Counted from the stretch's first letter, positions 12,093 to 25,400 are shown. The stretch is 64,000 bases of DNA from Hyaloscypha bicolor E (GCF_002865645.1 NW_020194600.1:626047-690046); one strand, 5' to 3'. Translations and numbers: made by a program. The notes: generated from the sequence alone by a model not told the origin.

Positions 12093-13220
12093 TCACGAAA
12101 TCTTGCTAACCCTCTTCTTCGCAATATCAATCTTCCCTTTCACTCTATCCACATCCTTGTCCACCCTATCCAACATCTCATTCTGCAGCTCCAACTCCCC
12201 ATGAATCGCCAGCCCCATCTCCCTCTGCCTCCTCACAATCTTCGCTAGCTCCTCGACATCCAGATCCTGATCCTGCATCAACTGCCGCTGCAGCTGAACC
12301 ACGCCCTCATTATCCAACTGCCTCGTCTTATCCGTTTCCGGCACCGGCGCCCCCAGAACCCTCCCACTCGGCCTGCTCACCCCGGGTCCAAACAACGCAT
12401 TCTTATCCTGTGCCGTCGCCCCCGCCCCTCCATTCTCACCCTTCCCGTTCTGCCCCTTGACCGCAAGACTAACAGCCAGCTTCTCCAGCCCCTCCCTCTC
12501 GACCTTCGCACTACCAAGTAAATCCCTCCTCCGTCTCAACTCCCCAGCACCAATTCTACTCCCACCCTCCCCCCTCTTCTCCCCTTCACCTAAAATCTTC
12601 AGCCCCTCCTCTAGATTCCCAATAAGTCCCGCAGCCTTCACAAGACACCTTTTCGCATTCGCACCCGCCTCATACTGCCCCTGCGCCGTCGTCGCCCCAT
12701 CCCTCCTCCCAAGAAACAGTCTCGCATCATGCAGCTGCCCCTTCATCTCGCGATGCAGATCCAGCCACACGCCCGGATCACTGGCAAGCAGTCCCGCATT
12801 ACCGCCTAACCTCTGATTCGCCTCGACCAGCTCCTTCCGCGTAGAACCCGCACTGCTCGCGCCCCCGGTGCTGGGCAGGTTTAAGAACGACCGCCAGGCC
12901 GACGTCTCCCGCCATCGCCGGTCGGGGTTCTCGGCGATGGCGCGGAGATACGCTTCGAGTCCTTTCCGTCGCTCTTCTGTCAGTTCGGGCGAGGAGGCTG
13001 TGGATTTGAACCAGGATTTCGCTGGTAAGGGGGCTGGCGGGGGAGAGGGGATGATGGAGGAGAGGGATTGGTGGAGGGACACGAAGTCAGAGTAGCGCTT
13101 TTGCACGACGAAGGTGCGGAGAGGCAAGCAGAGAGTGATATTGTAGAGGGTATAGGGTTTTGAGGAGTCGGCTGTTGAGAGGCTGGTGGAGGGGATGGAG
13201 AGTTCGAGGGAGGGTGCCAT
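12093..13220 (-). CDS. vam7: Vam7-like PX-domain Qc-SNARE
   Basis: Single-exon gene of 375 residues; I start at the ATG at 13218-13220 (MAPSLELSIP) because the open frame upstream of it has no domain character. Residues about 5-115 form a PX domain, with the lipid-binding QKRYSDF motif, a proline-rich loop ending LPAKSWF and ERRKGLEAYLRAI. Residues about 305-372 form a heptad SNARE helix with a central Gln (GELELQNEML), and there is no transmembrane segment. This matches yeast Vam7, which is recruited to vacuoles by phosphatidylinositol 3-phosphate and the HOPS complex and supplies the Qc helix for vacuole fusion. The low-complexity, Gly/Arg-rich middle (about 200-300) is longer than in yeast. 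It lies 480 bp downstream of the EB1 gene on the same strand. Confidence 0.85.
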   Translation of the reverse strand: MAPSLELSIPSTSLSTADSSKPYTLYNITLCLPLRTFVVQKRYSDFVSLHQSLSSIIPSPPPAPLPAKSWFKSTASSPELTEERRKGLEAYLRAIAENPDRRWRETSAWRSFLNLPSTGGASSAGSTRKELVEANQRLGGNAGLLASDPGVWLDLHREMKGQLHDARLFLGRRDGATTAQGQYEAGANAKRCLVKAAGLIGNLEEGLKILGEGEKRGEGGSRIGAGELRRRRDLLGSAKVEREGLEKLAVSLAVKGQNGKGENGGAGATAQDKNALFGPGVSRPSGRVLGAPVPETDKTRQLDNEGVVQLQRQLMQDQDLDVEELAKIVRRQREMGLAIHGELELQNEMLDRVDKDVDRVKGKIDIAKKRVSKIS

Positions 13221-13700
13221 TGCTTTTGTTCTCGATGCTTTGATAGATTTGTGGGTCTGTAGAGGCGTAGATGTAGTGGTTAGGTTGGGGTTGAAGTGTT
13301 GCTGACGTTGTTCTTGGATCACTGAGGTTGCTTTTGCCTTGGAGCTCGTGACAAGGATGACGATTCCGAGGAACAGCCTTGGCGATAACGGGACGTGCGC
13401 CGTTGTCAAAAAAGTAACCTTGTGGGGCTGGCTATGACCCCTTTTGATGTCCCTCACGAGGGACAAAGAAAAGAATCTCAATACATATATAATCATGAAG
13501 GTGTGTAATGTATTCGTCAGGAGAATCTGAAATCTATTGCTTCCAGATTTGCTACCTATGAAGACACGCCAAATGAATTCGTCGGGTTTCTGTCTGTCCA
13601 TTATTCATGCCTGGCGTATGCTTGTATAATTCCCAAAAACCAAAGAGTCATCATCCTCTGCGGTAGTCATCGATCCATCAAGTCATCATCATAAGCCCAT

Positions 13701-14633
13701 CTAGAATGTCTCCTGGTCATCCAGACCCTCAGCCTCGGCCGGGATCTCGAAGCCGTCCTCCGTCGAGTACAGAATTGTCTGAATGTGCTTGATCAACCCA
13801 TCTTCCTGCTTCTCGATCTCGGGGTCTTCTTCGCATGCTTGTTGAACCAATAGCTCGATGTCGCGGAGCTTGCTGAAGTAGAAATCTCGCTCGCGCTCAA
13901 GCCCTTGTACTGTCTCCTTTAGTGTGTTGTTCTCTTGTTGTAGAGCTGCAGACGCTGGACCACCACCAACTCCCGCTTTTGAGACTCTTCCACCGGTTGT
14001 AGGTGTCGTGCCTCTTCTAGCTGCACCGGCAGATGTCCTTGGTGCCATGTTCGATGCTGGGGGAGGAGCGCCGGAACCCCGTCGTCGAGCAACTGCATCA
14101 TAATCGCCGCCCGGGAAGTATTGGTCCCAATACCGCTTGCTCCATTGAAGGAATTCGAGGTTGTCTTGCATCTTACACTTGATGAGTTGCTCAACATTAA
14201 CCGGTCGATCGATGCCATGGCGTGTGAAGCAGGCTGTTGGACGATCCTGTCAGTATTTGTCTTGTAGGGCTCAGCAGATAACTAAGGGGTACAAACTTTG
14301 CAGGATCTTAAAATTCTGCAGGTATGCGTATTCGGTATTGACATTAAATTTGACTCGGGCCATCGGGACATCAAGGTAAATGCTGTCGAAGACCTGGCAG
14401 AGAGCCGCACTGCGCCTTGTCAGCCTGGCTGGCAAGGGGTAGTCGAGGAGAAGACTGCCGCGGGGCCGCAAGCAAACTTACCCAGTTCCGCATTGCTCAA
14501 CCTTGGTTATATTTAGTTGGAGCAGGTTGTTGAGCCATGCAACCAACTCTTGTCTGCAGAGATCGCGAGGTCAGAATGCCAAACTTCCCAATTATGTTTG
14601 ATCATGCGCCGCCACGCACCTTGATTCTCCCAT
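13701..14633 (-). CDS. mal3: EB1-family microtubule plus-end tracking protein
   Basis: Four exons on the minus strand: 14620-14633, 14482-14553, 14297-14409 and 13701-14233, with introns of 66, 72 and 63 nt; total 243 residues. The tiny first exon encodes MGES and splices to RQELVAWLNNLLQLN. Residues 1-105 are a calponin-homology domain (VEQCGTG, AALCQVFDSIYLDVP, FLQWSKRYWDQYFPGG) that binds the microtubule end. A basic, Ala/Gly/Thr-rich linker follows, then a coiled-coil EB1 domain (about 165-225, FYFSKLRDIELLVQ). The C-terminus is acidic and ends ETF, like the EEY/F tail that binds CAP-Gly partners. Orthologues are fission-yeast Mal3 and budding-yeast Bim1. Length is usual for fungi and every residue expected is present. 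Confidence 0.95.
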
Positions 14634-15087
14634 CTTGGAGCGATGTATGGACGGAAGCACTGATCGAGAGCGTTTATATCTTTTCTGCGGGGATTCGTGC
14701 ACAGGTGTTCAGAACACTGAAGAGCGGCGAGGTTATGTTCGCGGATTTCAAGTTTCGGTGTTTAAGTCGCGATGGATCTCTTTGGATTTATCGCGGAGCC
14801 CAAATCGCTAAGGCAACGGTTTGATCACGTGTTACCCCCACTTTTTTATGATGAACTCCTTTTTCGTGCAGATATGTCAAGTTCACTTTATGCAGCATAT
14901 TCACTCTAACTTTCAAATCTTCAATACAGATCAGATATCTCGTTGTTTCTATACAACTTCTTGTGCAGATCTCCAGATCCCGAGAACGGGTTTCGGTCCG
15001 TGTATGCTCCTTTTACTCCAATCATGCCATCAAAAACTATGTACAAGAAGGTGGGTATCTCAAAAACTCAAAGAAAGATGTATCTCT

Positions 15088-17657
15088 TTATACACACTTC
15101 GAGACAATCGGTGTACCTGCTGCTGTGCCAGCCTGCGAGAACAGCGCGACCGTGGCACAGAAGTTGTTGCGGTTGTCACTATCCAAAGCGCCACTGGCAC
15201 CGTTCACGGTTACCATGTTGGTTGCGGCCTTGGTGGACAATCCATACAGGTAGACTGCACCAGAGTTCTCGAGAGAGACCATGTTGGTTTGGCAACTCTC
15301 GGCCGTAAGGCAGGTCTGGCCGTAGTTATCGAAGAAGCTGTAAAGACCAGCACCATAGACGAAGACATCCTGCGAGTCAACAACACGGAGACCCCAAGCC
15401 TTGTTGACGCTGGCTGAGCCAGAGAAGGTTGGGTCAGAGTATTTCGCGTTGGCAGCAAATGGAGTTGAGGCGTCGGGGTTGCTCTGGAAGTAAGGAGTCT
15501 CTGTTTGAATCAAACCCATGTAAACGTTGGTCGCGTTGGCGATCTGGTAGTTGTACAGAACGCTATGCTCTGAGCTAGTTCCATACAGCCATACTGGGCC
15601 CTTGGCAGATTCGATGAGGACGCCGCGTCCATTGAAGATGTTGATTTGGTTGTGGTCACCAAGATCGAGCTCGTGATCAGCAACCCAGAACCAGTTATTC
15701 TCCAGATAGATAGTGGCCTGTGAAGTGACATGCAAGAGGAGAAACGCGCCCTCGCAGGCAGCGTTAGCAGGAGCAATGACGGTGGGGTTCTTGGAGCATT
15801 TGTCTGACTGAAGTTGAGTTCCAGCGGAGCCTCCAATTCGGAAATGGACATCCCACATGCCAGCTGCACCTTGTGATGTCTCGGCAACATTCCACTCAAC
15901 AAGAATGGCACCAGGCTGAGGGCCAAGGGTCTCAAAAATGAGGTCTGAAATTTCGACGGCTCCTGTATCGCCTGGCTGGCCAACTTGGAAAACTGGTTGT
16001 GGATTTGCTTGATCCTTGAAAGAAGTTGATCCTCCTGCCATGATGAGTGGCCAGATTTCGCCAGTGATTCGAATGTTCTTGGGAACCTTGACAGTGCTGG
16101 TGATGACATATGCGCCATGATCGAAGTAAACAACATCCGTAGGGCCAGCAGCGTTTAAGACAGCTTGGATAGCCGCGGTATCATCCGTGACACCGTCACC
16201 CTTGGCACCTGCTGCCTTGACACTCTTAAAAGATGAGACGGGCACACCATCATACTGAGGTTTTGATCGGGTGAAGACATTGCCTGCAGAGTTCAAAAGG
16301 GAAGCAGGCTTTGTTGGAGCAGTCTGTGGACCTTGACCAGCGGTACCAGCATTTGCGCCAGCGTATTGGCGTCCTTGAGTCCAGGACGCAATCTTTGCGT
16401 TGCCACCGAGAATAGTTGCCTTAGAAGCAGCGTTCGATACAGCGACTGGGCAGTTCGTAGAGAAATCGACATTATCGATGACAAGGGTTCCGTTGGTTGA
16501 GCCTTCGTTCGTGGAGTAGACGGTTGAAACGCCGATGGGTGTGTTGGAGATTTTGCTGTCAACAAGCAGAATAGAGCCAACAGTCTGGCTTGATGCTCCT
16601 CCGTTGGCCATATCAACACCAATACCACAGTTGTTAATGGAAAGACCAGAAAGAGTCCATGCCTATAATTCAATGTCAGATCTACGTGAATCTTGAAAAC
16701 AAGACGAAGGGTAGGCTTACCCAGTTCCAGTTCATGAACACAGCAGTTTGGCAGTTATTGAAGGTCAGATTTCTGGTAGTGAACTGCTGATTTCCAAAGA
16801 ATGCACCGTATTTGCCTCCGTTGAAGGTCAAATCAGTCATGAAACCGCCAGAACCATTGTCCATAAAGATACCCTGCAAATTGGTCAGAAAGGTCTCGGT
16901 TATTGCAGAACCTGGAACGTAAAGACTGTTCCGGCAAATTTAGGAGATGTCGCTTACCTGCTGGGCATTTGAAGTTCCTCCATCAGTTCTCATGTTGAAC
17001 ACAATGTTTTGCAGACTAGTAGCCTGAGCAACTTGCCAATGAATACCAGTACCAGCGCTGACTGGCATGGCAGTGGTGTCAATGATAAAGTTGCGAATCT
17101 GTCGGAAGAAGTTGTTCTATTCACGGATTAGCTCGATTATTCAGGACTCGAGCAGGAGAAAAACCCACTTGGTTGGTGTACCAATTGATACCGCCATCAG
17201 CATAAGGATCCGAGTCGATCAAAGCGATGCCCTGGAAGCCTGCTGTGCCCTTGATAGTCGGGACGCTGACCGCATCGCCAACAAATTGTGTATAGTAAAG
17301 TTGGATGAGCGGCTTGCTGATGGAGTAGGTGCCGGGAGGGAAATAGATCAGGGCTGGAGTAGTTGTCGAAGAGTCGCAACCTTGACCGCAACGAGAACCA
17401 GCAGTAATTGCTGCATTGATTGCGGCAGTATCATCGGTGCTTCCATCTCCAGCTGCGCCGAAGTCCTTCACATTTCGGAATATTTGATATCCAGCGGTAC
17501 CATAAGCAGCCGTGCCCTGTCTGGTGATAGATGCAAGCCAATAGCTAGATGTCGCGGCAGCATCAGTAGCAGGGACGGGTCTCGGAGACGGTGCGCCAGA
17601 GACGAGGAGGAGGAGTCGCAGAGCAACGAAGAGGGTCAGAATTGAAAAGGAAGCCAT
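15088..17657 (-). CDS. GH55 exo-beta-1,3-glucanase, secreted
   Basis: Four exons (17169-17657, 16958-17116, 16721-16873, 15088-16662; introns 52, 84 and 58 nt) give 791 residues. The start MASFSILTLFVALRLLLL is a signal peptide. Two tandem pectate-lyase-3 type beta-helices follow, each opening with the same signature: KDFGAAGDGSTDDTAAI near residue 65 and KAAGAKGDGVTDDTAAI near 414. This duplicated beta-helix of about 750-800 residues is the GH55 fold, which releases glucose or gentiobiose from beta-1,3-glucans. The conserved stretch SSEHSVLYNY (about 632) is where I would expect the catalytic Glu of the family, but I cannot confirm it. Likely roles are wall remodelling, mobilising own glucan, or attacking other fungi. 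Length and motifs are complete and the gene looks functional. Confidence 0.95.
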
Positions 17658-20491
17658 CGTAAAGTAGTACCAGCTGCTGAAAGATGACGTAAAGGAGTGT
17701 GATTTTGACTGCACGGTATTCTTGTCAGTATGTATCAAAGGTAGGAGTAGCTCGAGTCTTCGAGAGTAAACAAAGGAGTTTGATAGGGAAGGAACGCTTG
17801 TGTTTTGTTTCTTGAAAGTTCGTCGAGGGAAATTTTTCCGATCTGAACGAGCGACAGGAAGAAAAGCAATCTCAAGAAAGTGGAGGGGGTTTAATTGGTT
17901 GCGCGCATTGTTGGTATTGTCAGTGATACAATAATAACGAGGCTACTTAGTTGTGCTTGTGAATTGGGGTCAACAATCAAGCGAGGCTAGCAGCGCGAGG
18001 GGGAGCGAGGCTGACAACAATAGTAATACTCACGAATTTATGTTCTTGAAGTGAATGGCGACGCTGGTGATTCAAAAGAGAGCGATGGCTACCAGACGGA
18101 GACCTTGGTAAGGACGGGGAAATGTTATTCTTGGAGGTGTGGCACTCGGTACTTATAAAATCAGGATCGTCTGTGTCGTGGTCAAGCTCCTCCTGCATGC
18201 CTGGCCGCAACTCAGCATTTTCGGCAAAGACCCGCTGGCTCCCAGAGCCATGTGGCCCAAGCAGATCACATTTAGACTCATGATGGGGATTGTCGGCGAC
18301 TGGGGAACCATGGCCAACGAGAGGCATCACAGCCACGGCCAGGAATGTTCCAATACTGTGAATGGCTTGCGCGCTGGTAGCGGGCCAACGTCTGACCAGT
18401 ATCAGGTGGTACCTGCAGTCAGTATGGGTCGAATCGAAACAGCGGGAGCCGGGCCCTGGGGGAGTTGATTCGATGTCCCCTAGTATTGGAAGATGGAGCA
18501 GCGTCGTTTGTCCGCGACCACGGATGTAGCATTAAGAGTCCCCTGGATCATCAAAGCACGTCGGACGCCGTCGCAGGGATTGGATCTGAGTAGCCGGCCG
18601 ACGAGGGAACGGGGCCTGTCACTCTCACCGCGGGCGTGGGACCGCTGGTATTGGAGGCTACGAGATGCGATGCGATGCCCTGGGCCTTTGTTGTTCGTTG
18701 TGTTTAGTGCCGCTGCGTGAAGGTCTTCAAGTGAAGTTGAAACTTCTCGCTTGGGCCAAAGGCTGTGGCACCGCTGGTGGTTGGACAACATGTCATGCCT
18801 CGGAGATTTACCCGTGCCTGGGTGGCGCGATGCCCTAACTGCAAGGAGCAAGGCTGCCGTGATCGCCCAGCATCTCGCCCTCTGCACTGTCTGCAGGCAC
18901 GGTCAGCCACATCAGATGCCAAAGGGTTGGGTCGGGTCGAGGGAAGGTTCAGGGTCGCGTCAATGCACGACGTGGCTGCTGCTGCGGTCTTGCGATCCGG
19001 GGCAGAGAATCTCGACAATCAGAAGATCAGGGGAAGCGGCGAGATCATCACGATTCGGATGGATCAGGTGCTGCAACGTATCATCGTTCTCGGATTTGAT
19101 TCCTCAAAGCTCATGGCCTCGAAGAGCTTCGGGCCTTCTTGTGTCCCGGTGACAATGTACCCGCGCTATCGTGGCCGGTCGTGCAGTCTCCACGTTGTTG
19201 TGCTTCTTGAATGTTCAGTACCATTCTCGAGCCACGGAGCGGATTCTCATGCCTCATCGACAGGTGTTCAAGCTCTTGTGCTTGTTTCGTTTCACGGAGC
19301 TTGGCTCGACACGCTTCGATTGGGCATGCACAATGTAGTTTTCGAAACATCTGCAAGGGTCCACCACATGAGACGTTGCAGGTGTCAGATCTTTAAACTT
19401 GGGATGAAAAAAGATGCAGGGTTTTAACTTCTGACGAACCCATTTCCCCACGGTATTAAGATCAAGGGTCATAAAAAAAAGAATTTCTCCAGAAGTCTGT
19501 CGAGCTGTGTTGTGCCCAGTGTGCTTGTGCCTCCCTCTCTCCGGGGAGCCATTGTAGTCACATGACCGACGGTCTCAGCCCCTGCAGGTTGCTTTTATCA
19601 GAGCTGAGCAAAGCGCATAGAATAATTTTGGGCTCCTTAGTGCTAAAACCGTTCAAAGGCTTCTCTTTGCTTCTGTGGATATCCCCTGTTATGAGTCCTA
19701 TTTTTATGTTGTTGGGAAGATTTGATCCATTTCCGGCAAGTTGAGCGAACTACCCAGGAAGAAAGAGATGCCTCCGCGAGCGTATCGCTGATATTCCAGA
19801 AGACTCAGAGCACTCCTACAAATAACAAGGGATAAATACACATCTCTATAGTGCAATTATCTTACTCCCGCTGCATAACTCTTCCTTGTACTGGCTCTCC
19901 TTGTGCAGAAGTCTAGATTCACATGGACTGAGGCTCAGCCAATAAAGGAGATCAAGTCAAGGGTCTGGACATTTCGTACTCCAACTCATGTTTTGACTTG
20001 CCAGAATTGGACTTCACAAGCAGACACCTCTCGAGCCTTCTACAATCTTTTGTTGTCACCTCGAGATTCGTTCTGCCTTACCTTAGCATCGCGGTGAGGC
20101 CCGCTGGAAGCACCACACTTCGAATAGGACCGACTCTATAAGTCTGGGGATCCCCCGGTCTCGGAGATCACTCCTAATTCTGACTTGCATCGTGGAGGCA
20201 ACGTTGATGTGTTTAGTTCTTTTCTTGAGATCAGATGATAGAAGAAAGAACGTCTCGAATGAGCTAAAGTCGAAGTTACATCATCCTTTCGGTCCGTTCC
20301 TTGCGTCCGTCCAAGTGACGAAGACAACAACTTGACCATAAGCTTCAAAGGTATGTTGAAAAAACTTCAGGTTCACATGGTCAACGGCTCGCATTCAGAC
20401 TATGCTTTTCTCCCCACACTCAACCGGCCCGACCTGCAACTCCATGCATCACTCCCCAGCTCAACCCCGCACCTTCCCCGGATCCTCAACC
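17658..20491. other. Gene-free stretch, 2.8 kb, normal composition
   Basis: The promoter of the GH55 gene lies at the left edge and the 3' end of the alcohol dehydrogenase gene at the right. Between them are overlapping short open frames on both strands (for example 18480-18887 on - and 18765-19427 on +), but none has a recognisable domain, signal or consistent splice pattern. GC content is like that of genes, so an unrecognised gene or noncoding transcript is possible; I cannot support one. Confidence 0.45.
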
Positions 20492-21722
20492 CTAATCCGA
20501 TCCAAAGCACTTGTCATAATCCGTCAACGTAAACCGATACCTCACATCGTTATTATGCAGCCTCGTCAACGCAGTCTTCAGTCCCTCAGCACTAATCGGG
20601 ACCTCCTCAACCCAACTCTCAATGCCCTTCTCCTCCGCCAGCTTCAACATCGCCAGCACCTCCTTCCGACTTCCCAAATGACTCGCCCCAATCAAGCAGC
20701 CATTGCTTAGGAAATCCTGCGCCCTAACCTCCTGCCCACTGCCCTCCGGCAAGCCCACACTAATCCACCTGCCATGCACATCCAACAGACTCAAATACGC
20801 AGCAAGGTCAAAGTTCTCCGTCGAGCTCGCCGTATTGATAATAAGATCGAACGTCATCTTGTGCGGTACATTCCAGTCCTTGTCCGCCGTAGCAAGGAAG
20901 CCATCAGCGCCCATCTTCTTCGCATCCGCCTCCTTCGAGTGCGAGCGAGAGATGACCCACGTCTCAGCGCCAAGCGCCTTCGAGAACAGCAGCCCGAAGT
21001 GTCCGATCCCGCCCATGCCGACGATGCCGACTTTCTTTCCTGGCCCGGCGCCGTTACGCACGAGAGGGCTGTAGGCTGTGAGGCCTGCGCAGAGCATAGG
21101 TGCTGCTTTGTTGGTTGCGAGGCCGGCGGGGATGGGGAAAACCCTTTCATTGAATTCAAGTCAGCCTACAACCCCACCTTCAGATTTGAGAGGAAGAAGA
21201 GGGGCTCATACCAGTGTTCATGAGTCCTAACGTGGGTAGAATATCCTCCTTGGCTCACGATTCCCGTATCGGGCCACACGGCACCGTAAGTATCGAGCTG
21301 ATGCACACAGTACGTCTCATTGTCATTCTTGCACTGCTTGCACTTCAGACACGAGTAGCTCTGCGCGCCAACACCGACTCTCTCCCCAGGCTTGATGAGT
21401 GTGACTTTCGGTCCAACACGGAGCGCCGTTCCAACAATTTCTGTTTTTCATGTCAGATCCCCCACTCTTGCCCTCACTTCGATCAATCGAAAATAAAGCA
21501 CTGCAGAGGAGACATACCATGCCCAACACACAGAGGGAAATGCTGCTCCCCCCACCCTCCAGAAATAGTATGCAAATCACTCGCGCAAACCCCACAAGCC
21601 TGGATCTTGACATCGACATCGTAGTCACCGAACGGCTTGGGCTTGAGCTCGTTCAGCTTGAACTCAGTCCAGTGTTTCGGGTCCTCGATCTGGAAGCCCT
21701 TGAATGTATCTGGGTAAACCAT
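20492..21722 (-). CDS. Zinc-dependent NADP(H) alcohol dehydrogenase (Adh6/Adh7, CAD type)
   Basis: Three exons: 21518-21722, 21212-21440 and 20492-21143, with introns of 77 and 68 nt; 361 residues, usual for the family. The catalytic zinc site is visible as CGVCASDLH (Cys43, Cys46) and GHE near 68. The structural zinc loop is SCLKCKQCKNDNETYC. The Rossmann motif is GIVGMGGIGHFGLLFSKALG, and the next strand ends SRSHSKEADAKKMGAD; Ser-Arg at that point favours NADP(H) over NAD. The enzyme belongs to the cinnamyl-alcohol-dehydrogenase-like medium-chain group that reduces aromatic and branched aldehydes to alcohols in the cytosol. Substrate cannot be told from sequence. No neighbour suggests a biosynthetic cluster. 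Confidence 0.95.
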
Positions 21723-22487
21723 TTTGTCTTTGTCTTCTCAATTACCACAAACTATTCTCCAATCAAGTAAAATAACTGCTAGTCAATCGCAGCTCTGTAA
21801 ATTGGAAAGGCGGATTGAAAGGAAAGAGAGGAAGATAGAAAAGGAACCGAAGAAAGGCAAGGAACGAGTGGAGAAAATAAAAGCCCCTCGTGCCCCTCCC
21901 ATCTCATCTCCACGATCGGATGATGATATCCACAATCATTCAAGCAATCAAAATCCGGCTGCATGGCATTTGGCAGGCAAAGGCAAACCCCACTTTCCCC
22001 TCTCTAGCGAGCTTCCGAGCGTTCGGCCCTCTGAGGAGCAGCCCAGCGGTGGGGTCGCCGATTCTGCCAGGGGTATTATCCGTCTGTAGAGGCGTCGCGA
22101 GAAACAATCGTGTGGTATTGTTCCGATGCTCGGCAGCGCGGGTGTGAGTTTCTCCACCAAAGAGAGGGCGAGTCGGCAGGGAAAGGCGGGACGGAAACGT
22201 GACAAACATTATGGCATGGTTGGGGGGCGTTGGGGAAGAGGGGAGGTTCGATCTTGTGTTCATGGAGGAGATTGAAGGTAGGTTTGGAAAGAATTAAGCT
22301 CTGGTCTCAAAAAATTCAATTCCTTCGAAATATTATGCATCATGCCTCGAGACCCTCAGCAAACTCCCTCCCGTCATAGAACCCACTGGAACTCCAAGAC
22401 TCGAGACTCCCCTATCGCAAAGCCCTAAAGTGGAGCGAATGAAGAATCTATCAATACAATATCAAATACAATATGGCAAAAGGGTCT
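21723..22487. other. Promoter region of the alcohol dehydrogenase gene and 3' flank of NTO1
   Basis: 765 bp between the start of the alcohol dehydrogenase gene and the stop of the NTO1 gene, both on the minus strand. It contains an A/G-rich run (about 21800-21890) just upstream of the dehydrogenase start. I see no gene in it. Confidence 0.5.
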
Positions 22488-25400
22488 TCATCTCCTCCGA
22501 CCTCCAGCTTTCTTCTTGGCCTTTCCTTTCTTGCTTTTCGGCGGGTTAGACATCACTGCTGCTGCAACGATGTCTCCGAAATCTCCATTGGCGATCGCAT
22601 CCTCATTCATACCAATATCGTTCAAGCTGGCCCCACCCTCGTTTCCTTGTAACAAGCTCGTGCCTTCGGGTTGGAAATCTTTTAGGTACCAAGGTATGCC
22701 TCCGTTCGCTAGAAAATCAATGTGGTCACTGCCGATATCACGATTCGATACCGGCGGCGTCGGAGGAGAAGGCTGCATGTTTTCAGGGGCTGATGAGTAG
22801 CCATTCGTATCAGGGGGTGTAGTCGCGTTTTTGTTGCCGCTGACGTTGCTTGTCTTCGTTTGTGATACATTGCCGTTGACTTCGGCGAGGGCCTCGATGG
22901 TATCCTCGCCAACAGCAATTTTAGCATCCTCGTCATCTTCGGCCGGCGCGCCTTCCATGGCAACATCAGCAGCTTCTGATATCACTTTAGAGCGAGTTCG
23001 TCGGTGGCCGTTCGTTTTGGGAGGCTGAACAGCATCAGTCATCTCAACATCATGTTCGCGATCGCCCTCAGCATCTCCGACGGATCCGCCCATGGAAATT
23101 GAATCTGGTCCTGTCTGTAACGCAGATTCAATCAGTTGCTCGAATTCCTTCAGTTGCTTCTCGGCCGGTTGGCCGCTAATGTCAGCTTCAGCCCTAACTG
23201 CCGCCTCAAGTTGGGGCTGGACGGCCTTGAGAATCCTCTTCCCAAGACTTCTGCGACCTCTCACATCGAGAACGGTCTTCTTAGATGGGGAAGATTTCTC
23301 AAGCTCTTTTGCCACGGCGGTCTCGGGTTTCGGCTGAGGCTCGGTATTTATGCCTGTTCGGAAGAGATCACTCAAATCATGCGTAAAATCCAAAGCCTTC
23401 GCGTAGAAGCGGTCTTGAACCCTTTTCTGGAGTCTGAGTAGACCATCGGTGAAGATGGCTTTGATGTCGAGACTGTTCATGGTCAGTAACGCCATAATGA
23501 TACAAGACTGAGTAACTTACGTCAAAGCCTTCTCAACAACTACAGGCAGAAATCTCGCGACAGGGAAGTAAACTGTCTCAACAACATCCTCTTCCAATTC
23601 CACGGCCCACAGTTTCTCTTGTTCTCGTTTCTTGATCTCCTCAGAGAGTGATTTCAGTTTTTCCAAATCTTGGACGAGTGTCTCGGCGAACTCGATCCTT
23701 CTGCTAAGTCTCGGTCTACCGGCAGCACCCATGCCATACCAATTTCGCCGAGTCAGCTCCATAGAAGAGAAAGTCTCCATAGAAAGTTGAAGTCGCTTGA
23801 GGAGTGCGGCCCCCCGCCGAGCCTCTCGCTTGAGTGTCCAGTATCGACAGGCATCAGCAAAATATTCTTTGCGCTTGAAAATAGTAAACCGCGCCATGGA
23901 AAGGAGAACCTTATTATATACGGCTAAAGGAACGACGGGGGCACCGGAAGGAAGTTTCCATATCGGCTTTTGAGGTTGATTGCCTTTCTTCTTTGCATCG
24001 GCGAAGGTCAAGGCCACCTTGACACCTGTAAGTTGAGACTCGTCGGGCTGATGCTCGGTGATGGCATGGCGATGTGTGGCAGCCATTGCCAATGCAGAAG
24101 CTTGGCTGTCCGCCCATAGTCGTCCACGCATAGTCCTTTTGTAGAAAATGCGTGCATTCCGAGTCGCTCGGGCCACGTCGTTGTCCCTTGCGTAGTCTGA
24201 CGGGCAATGCCTATCGCAGAAAGCCTTCAAGACAGTGGTGCCGTCGAGGACAGCCAGTGTCCCGTGGCTATTTTTCATCTTCAGGAAAAGACGGGCTCTT
24301 CTTGCGCAAGTAACGTGGAATGCCTGATAGCAGGCTTTGTTTCCGCATTGGATGCAAGCACCCATTCGTTGGTTGCAGAGATAACAAGTTAGCTTCCACC
24401 GAGTCTTTGGTACCTTTTCAACATCCATGACCGGCTCCATGAATGTATGGTTACCAAGTGAGACTTCAGGGATCCACATTGCACAGAGGAGATGAGCCCA
24501 CTTAGATGCGTTGGTTTGTTTAAAAGCCCCATCTGTGTTCGGACAGAAGATGCAAGTCTGCATCGATGATTAGCCACCCGACGTGGGAAGAGCAGAAAGA
24601 AGCTAGATAGACTTACCGGAATACCGCGACCAATAAGTTGGCATTTCCGACACAACCACTGGCCTTCAGGAATGAACGGAACACCATAACACTCCTGATG
24701 GACAGCCAAATCGCAGCCATCGCAGAACACGATAGCATTTGTGTTTTCACAGTCCCCATCATCGCATATAGCACACTTACTGTCCTGTTCTTCACCAACT
24801 TGAGGCTCCCCATTAACAGCAGCAGCAGAGCTTGATCTAGGCCGATGCGTTTGCGGTGGCTTGGGATTTGGCTTCGGGATTCTCTTCTCGAGCGCATGCC
24901 ATTCCTTTTCGATCCTGGTAATGGTGATTTCAAATATTTCTCGTGTGATGGACTCCGAAGGTGAGGTCTTCCGTTCCGCATTGTAAGCCTCCAACCACTT
25001 GTCATCCTGTTCGTCCATATCGTATTCGACACGACCAACAGCATCTCTGCCGATACCAGATGCGCCTATAATTTCACCCTCTATCTTTAAAACAGGTCCA
25101 ACATCGATATCGTCGTCAATGTGAATGTCCTTAGTCTTGATGAGAGCTCCCTCAGGCCGGACATATATATCGCTCTCCTGATATCCCACATTGGCCATAG
25201 ATTTATCAACGTACCGGACAAGTCCAAGTGCTTTATCCTCGAACCGTGCTAATGTGTCGGTCTTTCGGTAAGATGGTTGTGGTAAGGTCAGTTTTTCTTT
25301 CGTGTTGATATTAATCACAGGTGGAAGGAGCTTGGGGGCTTCCGGAGTGCCTATAATTAAACCCTTGCCCAACTTTGCTGCTCGAGCTGCAAAGAACGCG

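Noticed and set aside
18480..19427. Two overlapping open frames (135 codons minus, 220 codons plus) as genes
   Set aside because: No domain, no codon pattern, mixed composition, and they overlap on opposite strands without any supporting splice structure.
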